From Mactromeris polynyma (taxonomy: Eukaryota; Mollusca; Bivalvia; Venerida; Mactridae): DNA of 64,000 bases. The notes under the pieces are model-generated. The model was not told where the DNA came from. It saw only the letters and a list, made by a program, of their open reading frames with translations, and did no database searches. Position numbers and translations under genes: made by a program. Positions 45,343 through 58,235 of this stretch are shown piece after piece; position 1 is the stretch's first letter, and each line of letters starts with the position of its first letter. The DNA is taken from positions 6,781,401 to 6,845,400 of the forward strand of contig JASFXZ010000013.1 in the NCBI GenBank assembly GCA_032209605.1, in the 5' to 3' direction.

Positions 45343-46960
45343 TAATAATATATGGTTATATGTGATATCATATGCACAGTATATGTTCATCTGTATGAGT
45401 ATGTCAACTACTTTTTACATGTATAGTTATATATGCTGATGTCTTTTGTATGAATATTGTTTGTTCAAATCTTCAACTTTGGAGGAGAAGTAAACATATT
45501 ATGATTATTATTATTGTTTCGAGTGATTAACAAACCCGTATTCACTTTCGGAAACAATTAACAGATACATGTACATTTACCGACTAAAATGATTGCCGAA
45601 AAGGAAATAGTGCAGAGAATTCTTACAATTGAACACGTAATAGACGGATATAGTTTGAACACTTTTTTAGAAACAATACATTCATTAACATTATAAAAGC
45701 GACAACAAATAAAAGGCCATCTATTCCATGTAGCGTATTGTGATGTTGCTATTTACATCGTTCAAGAAAAACTGACGTTTCACAAATCAAACTAATAATT
45801 ACTTGTTTTATTCATCTGAATAATTATACTATTCAATAAGAAATAAAGGAAATATTTACGTGGTCAATACATTGATCAAGATGAGCATATATGTTTGTAT
45901 AATTCTTAGATAAAACACAGAAATACTATAATCTTGCTTAATTTAATACGAGTCTACTAAATCGGTATTCAGAAATGACACTTGAGTTTAGCTGGAGTCA
46001 TTGTCAAGTGGCCAAATCATTCACTCGGGAAATCCCCACTCATTCGAGTGTACTCCATATACCCTTACCGTTGTGAATACCAATTTCTAGTTAGGGCGAA
46101 GTCACACCCAAAAGCACGGACCGTTAGATAATTAAAACTGGATCATCTCAGTGAGTGTGAGTGGAGTAGCGATTCTGAATATGGACCTTTGTTTCCAGTC
46201 AGCGTACGATGGCCATTGTTTAGTTAACATATTTTGAAATTCAATGTAAAACAGTGTACTCAAATTTAACAAGAAAACAATAAGTACAAAGTTGTTGTAC
46301 TGTATGCTTATACATTTACAAAACAATAATAATGGAAAGACATTTAAAGTAAATACCAAAATGGTGCTCTTACTTCTTAAATTGTAAATAATGATTGCAG
46401 ATACAATCCTTCAAATAAAGCGGAAAATATTAAGAAGGTGCCCGTCAAAAACCAAACATGACCTAAATAATTCACAAACAAACGCATTGGATACGCACTT
46501 GTCTTTTATCGGTATCGAATTACGATTCAGATTCTGTATCGGATTAAATTGGAAATGTCTAATGAGATCAATAGCAATAATGCCTCAACACAATACTGGA
46601 TAAAATAATGGGCTAAAACACTGTGTACGATCGCAAGAAATCATCACCAATTAGAACAGATCTGGGATGATTTACGTGTACGTGCACGCCCATACCAGCC
46701 ACAGACGTTACTCTTTAAGAGAAATTGTTTTGGTTGTTGACTTTATTTGTTGTTGTTACACATATGATTGTATATACCTATGCCGGGTTTGGTTATTATC
46801 ACTGATTACTCCAAGCATATTGTGGTTACTCACCTGTTCAATTATTTACTTGAAGTGATAGCGAAGAATTCATTACAGGTCTTTTCGCATTTGATATTAT
46901 CATGCATTTAGTTTTATTTGGATGAATGTACATGTTGTTCCGGTAACACCGAGCAGAAAC
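45343..46960. other. Intergenic, no gene seen
   Basis: AT-rich sequence. Frames of 60-75 codons on both strands (46132-46359, 46391-46603, 46667-46858) show no family features. Confidence 0.38.
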
Positions 46961-46961
46961 C

Positions 46962-47409
46962 ATGTCCAAGTCGCCTTATAGAGACTGCTGTATTTCGACA
47001 ATGTTATATCCAGATAAATGTAATGTTGAGTCATCTGCCTAGAGAACGATGGTCGAATTTTGAAGGTTAAATGGAATGTGATTGATATATATTAGGAAAA
47101 GGAGAGGACCAAGAATAGATCCCTGTAGAACCCCGGATTTGACCTCTTGAAAGGTTGAATACGACACGTGGAACAAACAGGACAATTGTCACTTATACTG
47201 TAAGAAGAAACAAAAACCTCAGGTCGACTAGAATACAGGAGATCAATAGTTGTACTTGACGTTTTAGATGTTCTCGTGGGTTGGGTTAACAGCATTTCTG
47301 TTTTTCGTGTTGGACATACAACGTGGATTACATTGAAATGAATATCACCGCTTACTACACAGTACACGTGATCCTCGGGCCAAAAGTTGAAAATTGTACT
47401 CATCGTCAC
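46962..47409 (-). pseudogene. LINE remnant: endonuclease end fused to reverse-transcriptase core by deletion
   Basis: Minus strand. From 47409 the frame gives GDIHFNVI (compare the GDFN motif), LTQPTRTSKTSSTTIDLLYS and a SYSISDNCPVC stretch, the end of an APE-type endonuclease of CR1/L2-like LINEs. In another frame, GVLQGSILGPLLFLIYINHI follows almost at once, with ADDSTLHLSGYN further on: RT motifs with the A-DD site. The several hundred codons normally between endonuclease and this RT motif are missing. Stops precede ADD and follow IQQSL. Dead copy. Confidence 0.75.
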
Positions 47410-47960
47410 GCGTGGTCAACCATGAAGATAAATAGGCATCTTTTTTGAGAAAATCGATAGAGTATTATGTATAATACTAGAATGCCGAGTTTTAAGTCAG
47501 CATATAAAACCGTTTTCTTAATTTTGTATTTTATTACATGGACGTTTAGAAAATTTGTTCAGTGTAGATTTTTGTTACACAAAGGGGTCGAGCAGCATTC
47601 CTGACAATGAGTGTTGCTGCTCCTTCCAACCAGGGCCTGCTCCGAGCACTGAACAAAGATGTCGGTGGATACGAAATACATGGTCAGAAGTAGGGCCACT
47701 AGGGGCCTTATTCATAAACGTTGTCAGACTGTAACGCAAACTTAGACTATGTTCTGTTTGCTCCTATGTTGTTTTATCAGTTGAGATTTTAATAAAACTT
47801 GACCGTATTGTAAAGTGGGTAGTGCTAATTATTAATACACACTCGTTTATTAAGACTTAATGAAAGCAAAATGCTGATAAATATGTTTTGCAAATCCAAG
47901 ACCTGAGTTTTCAGTTTTAAATTGTTAGTAAAAAGGCCCCATAGCAGGAATTAAAACCGG
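47410..47960. other. Intergenic, no gene seen
   Basis: No coding signal; GGGGCCTTATTCATAAACGT near 47703 is of a type common in dispersed animal MITEs, but no partner end was found. Confidence 0.35.
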
Positions 47961-47964
47961 TACT

Positions 47965-50900
47965 CACCACTCCGCACTCTGCACTAACTACACAGCTCTC
48001 ACCACACATCACACAGCACTCTGCACTCACAACTCACCACACAGCTCTCACCACACATCAAACAGCATTCTGCACTTACTACATAGCTATCACCACACTT
48101 CAAACAGCACTCACCACTCCGCACTCACTTCTAACCACACATCTCTCACCACACATCAAACATCACTCACCACTCCGCATTCACTACTCACAACACAGCT
48201 CTCATCACACATCAAACAGCACTCACCTGTCCGCATTCACTACTCACCACACAGCTCTCATCACACATCAAACATCACTCACACCTCCGCACTGAATACT
48301 CACCACACAACTCTCACCACACATCAAACAACACTCACCTGTCCGCATTCACTACTCACCACACAGTTCTCACCACTCTGCACTCACTACTAACCACACA
48401 TCTCTCACCACACATCACACAGTACTCTGCATTCACCACTCTGCACTCACCGCTCTGCACTCACTTCTCACCCCACAGCTCTCACTACACATCACAAAGC
48501 ACTTTGCACTCACCACTTAGCACTCACCACTCACCACAAACCACTCTGCACGCACCACTCAGCACTCACCGCTCTGCACTCACTACTCACCCCACAGCTC
48601 TCACCACACATCACACAGCACTTTGCAATCACCACTTTGCACTCACCACTCTGCGCTCACCGCACATCACACAACATCCTGCGCCCACCACACAGTCCAC
48701 ATTACTCTGCACTCACTACACAGAACACATCACTCTGCACTCACCAAACACCACTAAGCACTTTCCACACAGCTCTCTGCACTTATAACTCGGCACTCTG
48801 CACTCACCACTCGGCACACTGTAAACTGCACTCACCACACAGTAAACTGCACTCACCACACAATAAACTACACTCACCATACAGTAAACTGCACTCACCA
48901 CACAATAAACTACACTCACCATAGAGTAAACTGCACTCACCACACAGTAAACTGCACTCACTGCATAGTAAACTGCGCCCACCACACAGTAAACTGCACT
49001 CACTGCACAGTAAACTGCGCCCACCACACAGTAAACTGCACTCACTGCACAGTAAACTGCGCCCACCACACAGTAAACTGTACTTACTACACAGTAAACT
49101 GCGCCCACCACACAGTAAACTGTACTTACTGCACAGTAAACTGCGCCCACCACACAGTAAACTGCACTCACTGCACAGTAAACTGCGCCCACCACACAGT
49201 CAACTGCACTCAATGCACAGTAAACTGCGCCCACCACACAGTAAACTGCACTCCCTGCATAGTAAACTGCGCCCACCACACAGTAAACTGCACTCACTGC
49301 ACAGAAAACTGCGCCCACCACACAGTAAACTGCACTCACTGCACAGTAAACTGCGCCCACCACACAGTAAACTGCACTCCCTGCACAGTAAACTGCGCCC
49401 ACCACACAGTAAACTGCACTCACTGCACAGTAAACTGCGCCCACCACACAGTAAACTGCACTCCCTGCACAGTAAACTGCACTCACTGCATAGTAAACTG
49501 CACTCCCTGCATAGTAAACTGCGCCCACCACACAGTAAACTGCACTCACTGCACAGTAAACTGCGCCCACCACACAGTAAACTGCACTCACTGCACAGTG
49601 AACTGCGCCCACCACACAGTAAACTGCACTCCCTGCACAGTAAACTGCGCCCACCACACAGTAAACTACACTCACTGCACAGTAAACTGCGCCCACCACA
49701 CAGTAAACTGCACTCCCTGCACAGTAAACTGCACTCACTGCATAGTAAACTGCACTCCCTGCATAGTAAACTGCGCCCACCACACAGTAAACTGCACTCA
49801 CCACACAGTAAACTGCGCCCACCACACAGTAAACTGCACTCCCTGCATAGTAAACTGCGCCCACCACACAGTAAACTGCACTCACTGCACAGTAAACTGC
49901 GCCCACCACACAGTAAACTGCACTCACTGCACAGTAAACTGCGCCCACCACACAGTAAACTGCACTCACTGCACAGTAAACTGCGCCCACCACACAGTAA
50001 ACTGCACTCCCTGCACAGTAAACTGCGCCCACCACACAGTAAACTACACTCACTGCACAGTAAACTGCGCCCACCACACAGTAAACTGCACTCCCTGCAC
50101 AGTAAACTGCACTCACTGCATAGTAAACTGCACTCCCTGCATAGTAAACTGCGCCAACCACACAGTAAACTGCACTCACCACACAGTAAACTGCGCCCAC
50201 CACACAGTAAACTGCACTCACTGCACAGTAAACTGCGCCCACCACACAGTAAACTGCACTCCCTGCACAGTAAACTGCGCCCACCACACAGTAAACTACA
50301 CTCACTGCACAGTAAACTGCGCCCACCACACAGTAAACTGCACTCCCTGCACAGTAAACTGCACTCACTGCATAGTAAACTGCACTCCCTGCATAGTAAA
50401 CTGCGCCAACCACACAGTAAACTGCACTCACCACACAGTAAACTGCGCCCACCACACAGTAAACTCCACTCCCTGCATAGTAAACTACGCCCACCACACA
50501 GTAAACTGCACTCACTGCACAGTAAACTGCGCCCACCACACAGTAAACTGCACTCCCTGCATAGTAAACTGCGCCCACCACACAGTAAACTGCACTCACT
50601 GCACAGTAAACTGCGCCCACCACACAGTAAACTGCACTCACTGCACAGTAAACTGCGCCCACCACACAGTAAACTGCACTCACTGCACAGTAAACTGCGC
50701 CCACCACACAGTAAACTACACTCACTGCATAGTAAACTTCACTCACCACACATTAAACTGCACTAAGCACACAGTAAACTGCACTCTCCACTCAGCACAC
50801 AACACTCTCCACACAGTAACTGCACTCTCCACTCAGCACACAACACTCTGCACACAGTAAACTGCACTCACCACTCATCACACAACACTCACCACACAGT

Positions 50901-51395
50901 AAACTGCACTCACCACACATCACACAACACTCACCACACAGTAAACTGCACACAACACTCACCACTCACCACACAACACTAAGCACACAGCACTCACCAC
51001 AAAGTAACTACACTAACTACTCTGTACTATCCACTCTGCACTCACCATTCAGCACTAACGGTACCACTCACCGCACACCACACACTACTCTACACTCACG
51101 ACATATCACTCTGTACTCACCACACACCACTATGCACTTACCACTCAGCACACAGCACTCTGCACTCACCACTCTGCACTCACCACTCACCACACATCAC
51201 TCTGCACTTACCACTCACCACACATCACTCTGCACTCACCACTCACCACACACCACTCTACACTTACAACTCACCACACAACACTTTGCACTTACAACTC
51301 ACCACACAACACTCTGCACTCACCACTCACCACACAACACTCTACACTTACCACTCTCCACACAGCACTCCCCATTCACCACTCCACACTCGTAT
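47965..51395 (+). repeat. Large CACTCACCA-rich minisatellite; 21-bp units with 42-bp higher-order period in the core
   Basis: Flanks (47965-48795 and 50780-51395) are degenerate CACTCACCACACATCACA-like text. The core (about 48800-50755) alternates GCGCCCACCACACAGTAAACT and GCACTCACTGCACAGTAAACT (21 + 21 bp), with CTCCCTGCATAG variants. A longer block with CACTCACTGCATAGTAAACT between CTCCCTGCACAG and CTCCCTGCATAG recurs near 49470, 49730, 50100 and 50360. Because units are multiples of three, both strands are open for 1.3-2 kb (677 codons on the minus strand); these are not genes. Confidence 0.95.
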
Positions 51396-52680
51396 ATATC
51401 GGATTGAAACTTGCAAGTATTCGGATAGAAGGTTGTCTAATAAATGAGGTTCGACTTTATTTAGAGAGGACTAACATTTTGTTCTTTTCACCTTTGATAG
51501 ACGCAACCACAAGAATTGCATTTCATGTCACAAAGAACGACTTATCGAACATATTCTGAACCGAAAACGTCATAACGAAAGTAGAAAATTTTCTGTGATT
51601 TTAATCTGAAATTCTGATTGGGTATTCGTTACATCATAAAAATGACATGTCGCTTTAAATCATTGCACTGACGTGATTGTCCAAGCAGCCAAGATTGTAA
51701 AGTACACCATTAGAAAAAACATTTAAATCCATATAGCATGACTGAAATAAATGTAACAATTACATTGCGAGCATCTCGAACAATGGTACATGTACAAATA
51801 TCGGTACTGGCCAAGACACTGCGTATGCCACTTTGACTCCCCGCTATATCAATATGTATATATATTGTTGATAAAACAAATATATCATTAGAAGTTTCAA
51901 ATTGAACTTGTTTGGTAAAAGTTGATATGAAATGAAAACTCGAATCAGATCCTAAATTAGTTTAATCATGAAGTGAATATGGTTCAGTGGAAGATCTTAC
52001 GTCTCGGATAGTCACAGCGGCATTATTATGAAACTGAAAACTGTCGATTCAATGCACACTCGTATAAACTTTATTGACACAGGTTTACTGTCCTACATTT
52101 GGGACATTAGCGAGTCGTTGTAAGCGGCTCACTGAACGCATGTCGACTCTCTTGTCTAAATATAGAAAATATCAGTTGTGCGTGAGTTATAAAGCAGAGG
52201 GTGAATATGAAGGTATCGGAATAAGCGCCCGATACTAAATGAGAGAAACAAACATATAATGTTAGTAAACATCGTGCTCGAATCGTTATGAAAACAAAGA
52301 CCATACCCAACTTTCGCGTCACTGTGGTCCGACCAACTTCCTAGGTCAATTTTCTCCCGCAAGAAAGACGTACTGATTCCGTTCTTTATCGGTGGCAAGA
52401 AAACTATATGCCGGTTCCGGTCTCATCCTGTCTCCGTGGGCTCTGAAGGCCGGTAATTACTAGGGCCCGGTAAATAGCATAACGAAACAGCTCAGATCGC
52501 ATCGGGGTGAAACATTGGTGTTGGTAATTATGATAGACAATGGTTTGTAAAGGAGTGAAAATTAACGCGGTAAATCATGATTCAATACAATATTTTCTCG
52601 GTGATATTGTTTAACGTTATGCATACAAATTGTAGTATTGTTGTTGATGTTACTTCATATAAATTATATATATAGTGTCA
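51396..52680. other. Intergenic, no gene seen
   Basis: Short overlapping minus-strand frames at 52107-52398 have no recognisable content. Confidence 0.38.
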
Positions 52681-54600
52681 GGGTGTATGAAATCCGCAGC
52701 ATATACCCGCATATATATAGTCTTGTTGTTGTTTTTGCTTCATATACATGGATATTATCAGGGTGAATGAAAGCCGCAGCATATACCCGCATATATATAG
52801 TATTGTTTTTGTGTTTGCTTTATATCGTGGATATTATCAGGGTGAATGAAAGCCGCTGCATATACCCGCATATATATAGTCTTGTTGTTGTTTTTGCTTC
52901 ATATACATGGATATTATCAGGGTGAATGAAAGGCGCTGCATATACCCGCATATATATAGTATTGTTGTTGTTTTTGCTTTATATACAAGGATATTATCAG
53001 GATGAATAAAAGCCGCTGCATATACCCGCATATATATAGTATTGTTGTTGTTTTTGCTTTATATACAAGGATATTATCAGGATGAATAAAAGCCGCTGCA
53101 TATACCCGCATATATATATAGTATTGTTGTTGTTTTTGCTTTATATACAAGGATATTATCAGGATGAATAAAAGCCGCTGCATATACCCGCATATATATA
53201 GTATTGTTTTTGTGTTTGCTTTATATACATGGATATTATCAGGATGAATGAAAGGCGCTGCATATACCCGCATATATATAGTATTGTTGTTGTTTTTGCT
53301 TTATATACAAGGATATTATCAGGATGAATAAAAGCCGCTGCATATACCCGCATATATATAGTATTGTTTTTGTGTTTGCTTTATATACATGGATATTATC
53401 AGGATGAATAAAAGCCGCTGCATATACCCGCATATATATAGTATTGTTGTTGTTTTTGCTTTATATACAAGGATATTATCAGGATGAATGAAAGGCGCTG
53501 CATATACCCGCATATATATAGTATTGTTTTTGTGTTTGCTTTATATACATGGATATTATCAGGATGAATGAAAGCCGCTGCATATACCCGCATATATATA
53601 GTATTGTTTTTGTGTTTGCTTTATATACATGGATATTATCAGGATGAATAAAAGCCGCAGCATATACCCGCATATATATAGTATTGTTGTTGTTTTTGCT
53701 TTATATACATGGATATTATCAGGATGAATGAAAGGCGCTGCATATACCCGCATATATATAGTATTGTGTTGTTTTTGCTTTATATACAAGGATATTATCA
53801 GGATGAATGAAAGGCGCTGCATATACCCGCATATATATAGTATTGTTGTTGTTTATGCTTTATATACAAGGATATTATCAGGATGAATGAAAGGCGCTGC
53901 ATATACCCGCATATGTATAGTATTGTTGTTGTTTTTGCTTTATATACAAGGATATTATCAGGATGAATAAAAGCCGCTGCATATACCCGCATATATATAG
54001 TATTGTTTTTGTGTTTGCTTTATATACATGGATATTATCAGGATGAATGAAAGGCGCTGCATATACCCGCATATATATAGTATTGTTGTTGTTTTTGCTT
54101 TATATACAAGGATATTATCAGGATGAATAAAAGCCGCTGCATATACCCGCATATATATAGTATTGTTTTTGTGTTTGATTTATATACATGGATATTATCA
54201 GGATGAATGAAAGGCGCTGCATATACCCGCATATATATAGTATTGTTTTTGTGTTTGCTTTATATACAGTGATATTATCAGGATGAATGAAAGGCGCTGC
54301 ATATACCCGCATATATATAGTATTGTTTTTGTGTTTGCTTTATATACATGGATATTATCAGGATGAATGAAAGGCGCTGCATATACCCGCATATATATAG
54401 TATTGTTTTTGTGTTTGCTTTATATACATGGATATTATCAGGATGAATGAAAGCCGCTGCATATACCCGCATATATATAGTATTGTTTTTGTGTTTGCTT
54501 TATATACATGGATATTATCAGGATGAATAAAAGCCGCTGCATATACCAGCATATATACATGTATAGTCTTCTTGTTGTAGTTGCTTGATATACATGTATA
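52680..54600 (+). repeat. Minisatellite, 80-bp unit, about 24 copies
   Basis: Each unit includes GCATATACCCGCATATATATAG, a GTTGTTGTTTTTGC or GTTTTTGTGTTTGC segment, TATATACAAGGATATTATCA (or ACATGG) and GATGAATGAAAG. The two T-rich variants and the AAGCCG/AAGGCG variants alternate irregularly. The left edge copies are the most diverged. Minus-strand frames of 64 codons start in every unit and are artefacts. Confidence 0.95.
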
Positions 54601-55804
54601 TTGTCAGAGTGAATGAACCAATTTATCTTTCGAGGTGATACTAAGTCGTCTTCTATGAAAATTGTTATACTTTATATATTTATATATTTACAATGTATCG
54701 GTAATTTAATACAAGTTAATACTTCAGTATGATATAGTTTGACTTTGAAATCCAATACTACAATGTCAGCTGTGTTATCTGATGTTATATTTTGAGACGA
54801 TACAAAACTTAAGTTGAACGAACAGAGATTATGTTATAATGTTCGCACGATATTTGATTTGATCCGTCTTTGTTTAGGTGAACATTTATTCTTATTCGAT
54901 ATCTTCAAATACCTTGTCAGTTAAATAATCTAAACAGGCCGAAATATTTTCCTTCGTGTGGAGAATTACAACAAAGCAATTTGAAGGAAGGTATTTGTTC
55001 ATAGATACACGAACAAAAGAAGAAATATCCACTTACATATCCCCAGGATATTTATTCCATTATAATGCCAATTATTAAGATTTTTTGTCTCAACTTTGTC
55101 GTTTATAGATAGATATGCTGAAGATAAAACTTTGTAAATTTGGCCGATCCCTGCACTTAGTTTAACAAGCATGGGTTAAATCTAAATCCACATGTACATT
55201 ATTTATAGCGTCATTTTGAATTGTGAAAATCTTTATGGTCGGCCAGATCATTCCTTGCGCCTCTGTTCCAATAGTTATGTGTTGAGTCTTGCACCTCCTC
55301 AATGCCAGGCGTTTTGTGGGCTGGTGTTTCCAAGGGATCTGTGTGTTGAGGCATTGTCTTGTGTATGAGGCGTTCCCTGTAGCAACGTAATCTCTCTATT
55401 ACCGTATGCATTATTATATCGTTTATTTCAAATGTACAATTTAGGTAAAATGACAATATTTCTGGATTCAATCAATACAAAGATTACACTGAAATTACTT
55501 TATCCCATGGATCATAGGTAGGGGATGATTAACGATAACCTGTGTATATAAATGGAAGGCATTTAAAATTATATAAGACATTCATGTATGTCAAGATTTA
55601 TTCATGATGAATGTAATTATTATTTGTACAATTGTGGGAATAGCTATGTTTATATTTAGATAACATTCGTTATCAAATTATGCTGAGTAATATTTTTTAG
55701 TAAAATAATGCAAAAACATTATTCTCCCGAAGTCATTTAAGATACTATACATGGCTACAAGTTCCTTGTTACGGTATGTTAAGACATTGGTTTTATCAAA
55801 TTGC
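54601..55804. other. Intergenic, no gene seen
   Basis: A minus-strand frame of 86 codons at 55211-55471 has mixed composition but no family resemblance that I recognise. No other signal. Confidence 0.38.
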
Positions 55805-55889
55805 CATTATATCTATGTACAATAGCCATAGTGTTCTACAGTGTAATTGATAGCGATATTATGGTAACACGATACACATTATATCTGTA

Positions 55890-57444
55890 CTGAAACGAAA
55901 AAGTAAGTGTGCACTTGGTTAGAGGGATTTTTTTTATACTTATAGAAGCAAAATATTGGCAAATTTGGTATCAAAATGTGCAAATATGTATTGCCAACAC
56001 GATGTTTTACTTTTAAGTGAAATTTGATAATTATCAGAACATTGTTTTACGTGTGAATAACGTAGGGGTGAAAAGTAAAAGTTGCAGATTTATAATGTTT
56101 TGTAACTGCTTTTTTGCCTTCGGATATTTGTCAAGTTACGTTACAATTAATCAGTATCTGTTGTGGCCTCCTCGTCTACGGATCAACGCAAGTATTCTAG
56201 ATCGCATGGACCTGACATAACGTCTTATGACGTCGGCGGGAATGGCGTTCCATTCATGAACTAAGGCTGCACACAAGTCATTGATATTGTTGATAACATG
56301 GTTTTTCCTTGCTCTCCGACCAAGCAAATCCCATTAATGTTCAATGGGATTCATGTCCGGAGAGCAAGCCGGCCAAGGTAAGACGTTAACGTTATTTCTA
56401 GCGAGATAATTCCTGGTAAGTATAGCAGTATGTGGCCTTGCGTTATCATGCATTAAACAACCATGGTTCTGTTGTAGGAAAGGAATAACAACTGGGCGTA
56501 AAACTTGGTCAACATAACCTTGGGCATTTAAATTACCATGAATAACAACAAGGTCTGTTTTCCTACCGCCCATAATACCTCCCCAGACCATTACACTACC
56601 CCCTCCAAAACGATCTCGCTCTAATAAACAGTTCTGGTCAAAACGTTCCCCTTTACGTCTAAATACCCGAACTCTACCGTCAGCAGTGCTAAGGTTAAAT
56701 CGCGACTCATCACTAAAGAGCACCCTAGACCACATGGCACGGTTCCAACGGAGATGACGGCGGGCCCAGACCAGTCTGAGAGCACGATGTCTGTTATTAA
56801 GGATCTGGCCTACATAAGGCCTCCTAGCCCTTAACGGGTTTGCATTGGCCCGCAGTCGGTTTAGAACCGTATCCCTACATACGCCAAGCTCTCGCGCAGT
56901 GCTTGTAGCGGTTTTGAACCGATGACGTAAGTGCGTCAACGTCATATGTCTATCCTGACGTGCCGTTGTCACCTTCGGTCTACCGGATCGTGGACGATCT
57001 CTAACGCTTCCATTCTGATGGTAACGTCGTCGGAGTTTTATTATGGTATTTCTATGGCAGTTAAACTGCCTAGCGACGTCAGCAACGCTGACGCCGGCTG
57101 CGAGTTGCAGAAGTGCCTGAATTCGTTCGTTTTCTTGAAGCCGTGGCATCTTGTTTACGAGTGAAATTCAAAAGTGAACTGTGATTTATTATTGCATAAC
57201 AAGTAAAGATATCGGTCAGGGTCAACCTGTACCTGTACACACGTTGCACGGGTAGCACGAGCGAAAGGTTGCATAATAGCCTGCTGTCAATTTGAAAGCC
57301 GTCTATGCGCTTAAATATAGGGTAAATGGGTGCAATGTGTAAAGGGTTATTTTCTTCACTCGTGATGATAAATCCGTATATCTTAACTTTGTAACAAAAC
57401 AGTTATGACCAATATAAAAGTGCACACTTTCTTTTTCGTGTTAG
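55890..57444 (-). mobile_element. Tc1-like transposon, complete with 27-bp inverted repeats and TA duplication
   Basis: Left end 55890-55916 (CTGAAACGAAAAAGTAAGTG...) and right end 57418-57444 are inverted repeats with 24 of 27 bases matching. TA stands outside each end (55888-55889, 57445-57446). Length 1,555 bp, normal for Tc1-like elements. It carries one transposase gene on the minus strand and has landed inside a 72-bp minisatellite. Confidence 0.88.
56151..57149 (-). pseudogene. Tc1-like DD34E transposase with a single nonsense codon
   Basis: The frame starts at ATG 57149 (MPRLQENERIQALLQLAAGV), with a paired-type double helix-turn-helix in residues about 1-110. The catalytic triad is D147 (LFSDESRF), D235 (MHDNARPH) and E270 (NPIEH), with 34 residues between the last two. 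A TAA at 56334-56336 follows NPIEH, where a W-preceding residue is expected; the frame then continues WDLLGRRARKN... for 60 codons to GHNRY and TGA at 56151-56153. Total 332 codons, the usual family length. Only this one lesion is visible. It is related to the deleted copy at 18041-18824 (shared NPIEH and GH(N/T)RY end) but not identical. Confidence 0.9.
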
Positions 57445-58235
57445 TATATGTACAATAGCCGTATTGTTCTACAATGTAATTGATAGCGATATTATGGTAA
57501 CACGATACACATTATATCTATCTACAATAGCCGTATTGTTCTACAGTGTAATTGATAGCGAGATTATGGTAACACGATACACATTATATCTATGTACAAT
57601 AGCTGTAGTGTCCTACAGTGTAATTGATAGCAAGATTATGGTAACACGATACACATTATATCTATGTACAATAGCCGTATTGTTCTACAGTGTAATTGAT
57701 AGCGAGATTATGGTAACACGATACACATTATATCTATGTACAATAGCCGTAGTGTTCTACAGTGTAATTGATAGCAAGATTATGGTAACACGATACACAT
57801 TATATCTATGTACAATAGCCGTAGTGTTCTACAGTGTAATTGATAGCGATATTATGGTAACACGATACACATTATATCTATGTACAATAGCCGAAGTGTT
57901 CTACAGTGTAATTGATAGCGAGATTATGGTAACACGATACACATTATATCTATGTACAAAAGCCATATTGTTCTACAGTGTAATTGATAGCGATATTATG
58001 GTAACACGATACACATTATATCTATGTACAATAGCCGTAGTGTTCTACAGTGTAATTGATAGCGAGATTATGGTAACACGATACACATTATATCTATGTA
58101 CAATAGCCGTAGTGTTCTACAGTGTAATTGATAGCGAGATTATGGTAACACGATACACATTATATCTATGTACAATAGCCGTAGTGTTCTACAGTGTAAT
58201 TGATAGCGAGATTATGGTAACACGATACACATTAA

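Larger units (their letters stand above)
55808..58235 (+). repeat. Minisatellite, 72-bp unit, split by a Tc1-like insertion
   Basis: The unit runs through TCTACAGTGTAATTGATAGC, ATTATGGTAACACGATACAC and ATTATATCTATGTACAATAG. One copy stands at about 55808-55887; about 11 more lie at 57447-58235, with 1,555 bp of transposon between. Variable sites: GATATT/GAGATT/AAGATT and CCGTAGTG/CCGTATTG. The 277-codon plus-strand frame reflects the 72-bp period. Confidence 0.93.

Noticed and set aside
48504..51407. Frames of 677, 517 and 420 codons in the CACTCACCA array
   Set aside because: Satellite translation with a 21/42-bp period; composition is that of the repeat and nothing else.
52837..54552. A ladder of 64-codon minus-strand frames
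   Set aside because: One frame per 80-bp satellite unit.
55211..55471. 86-codon minus-strand frame
   Set aside because: No recognisable family, no context; chance frame is likely.
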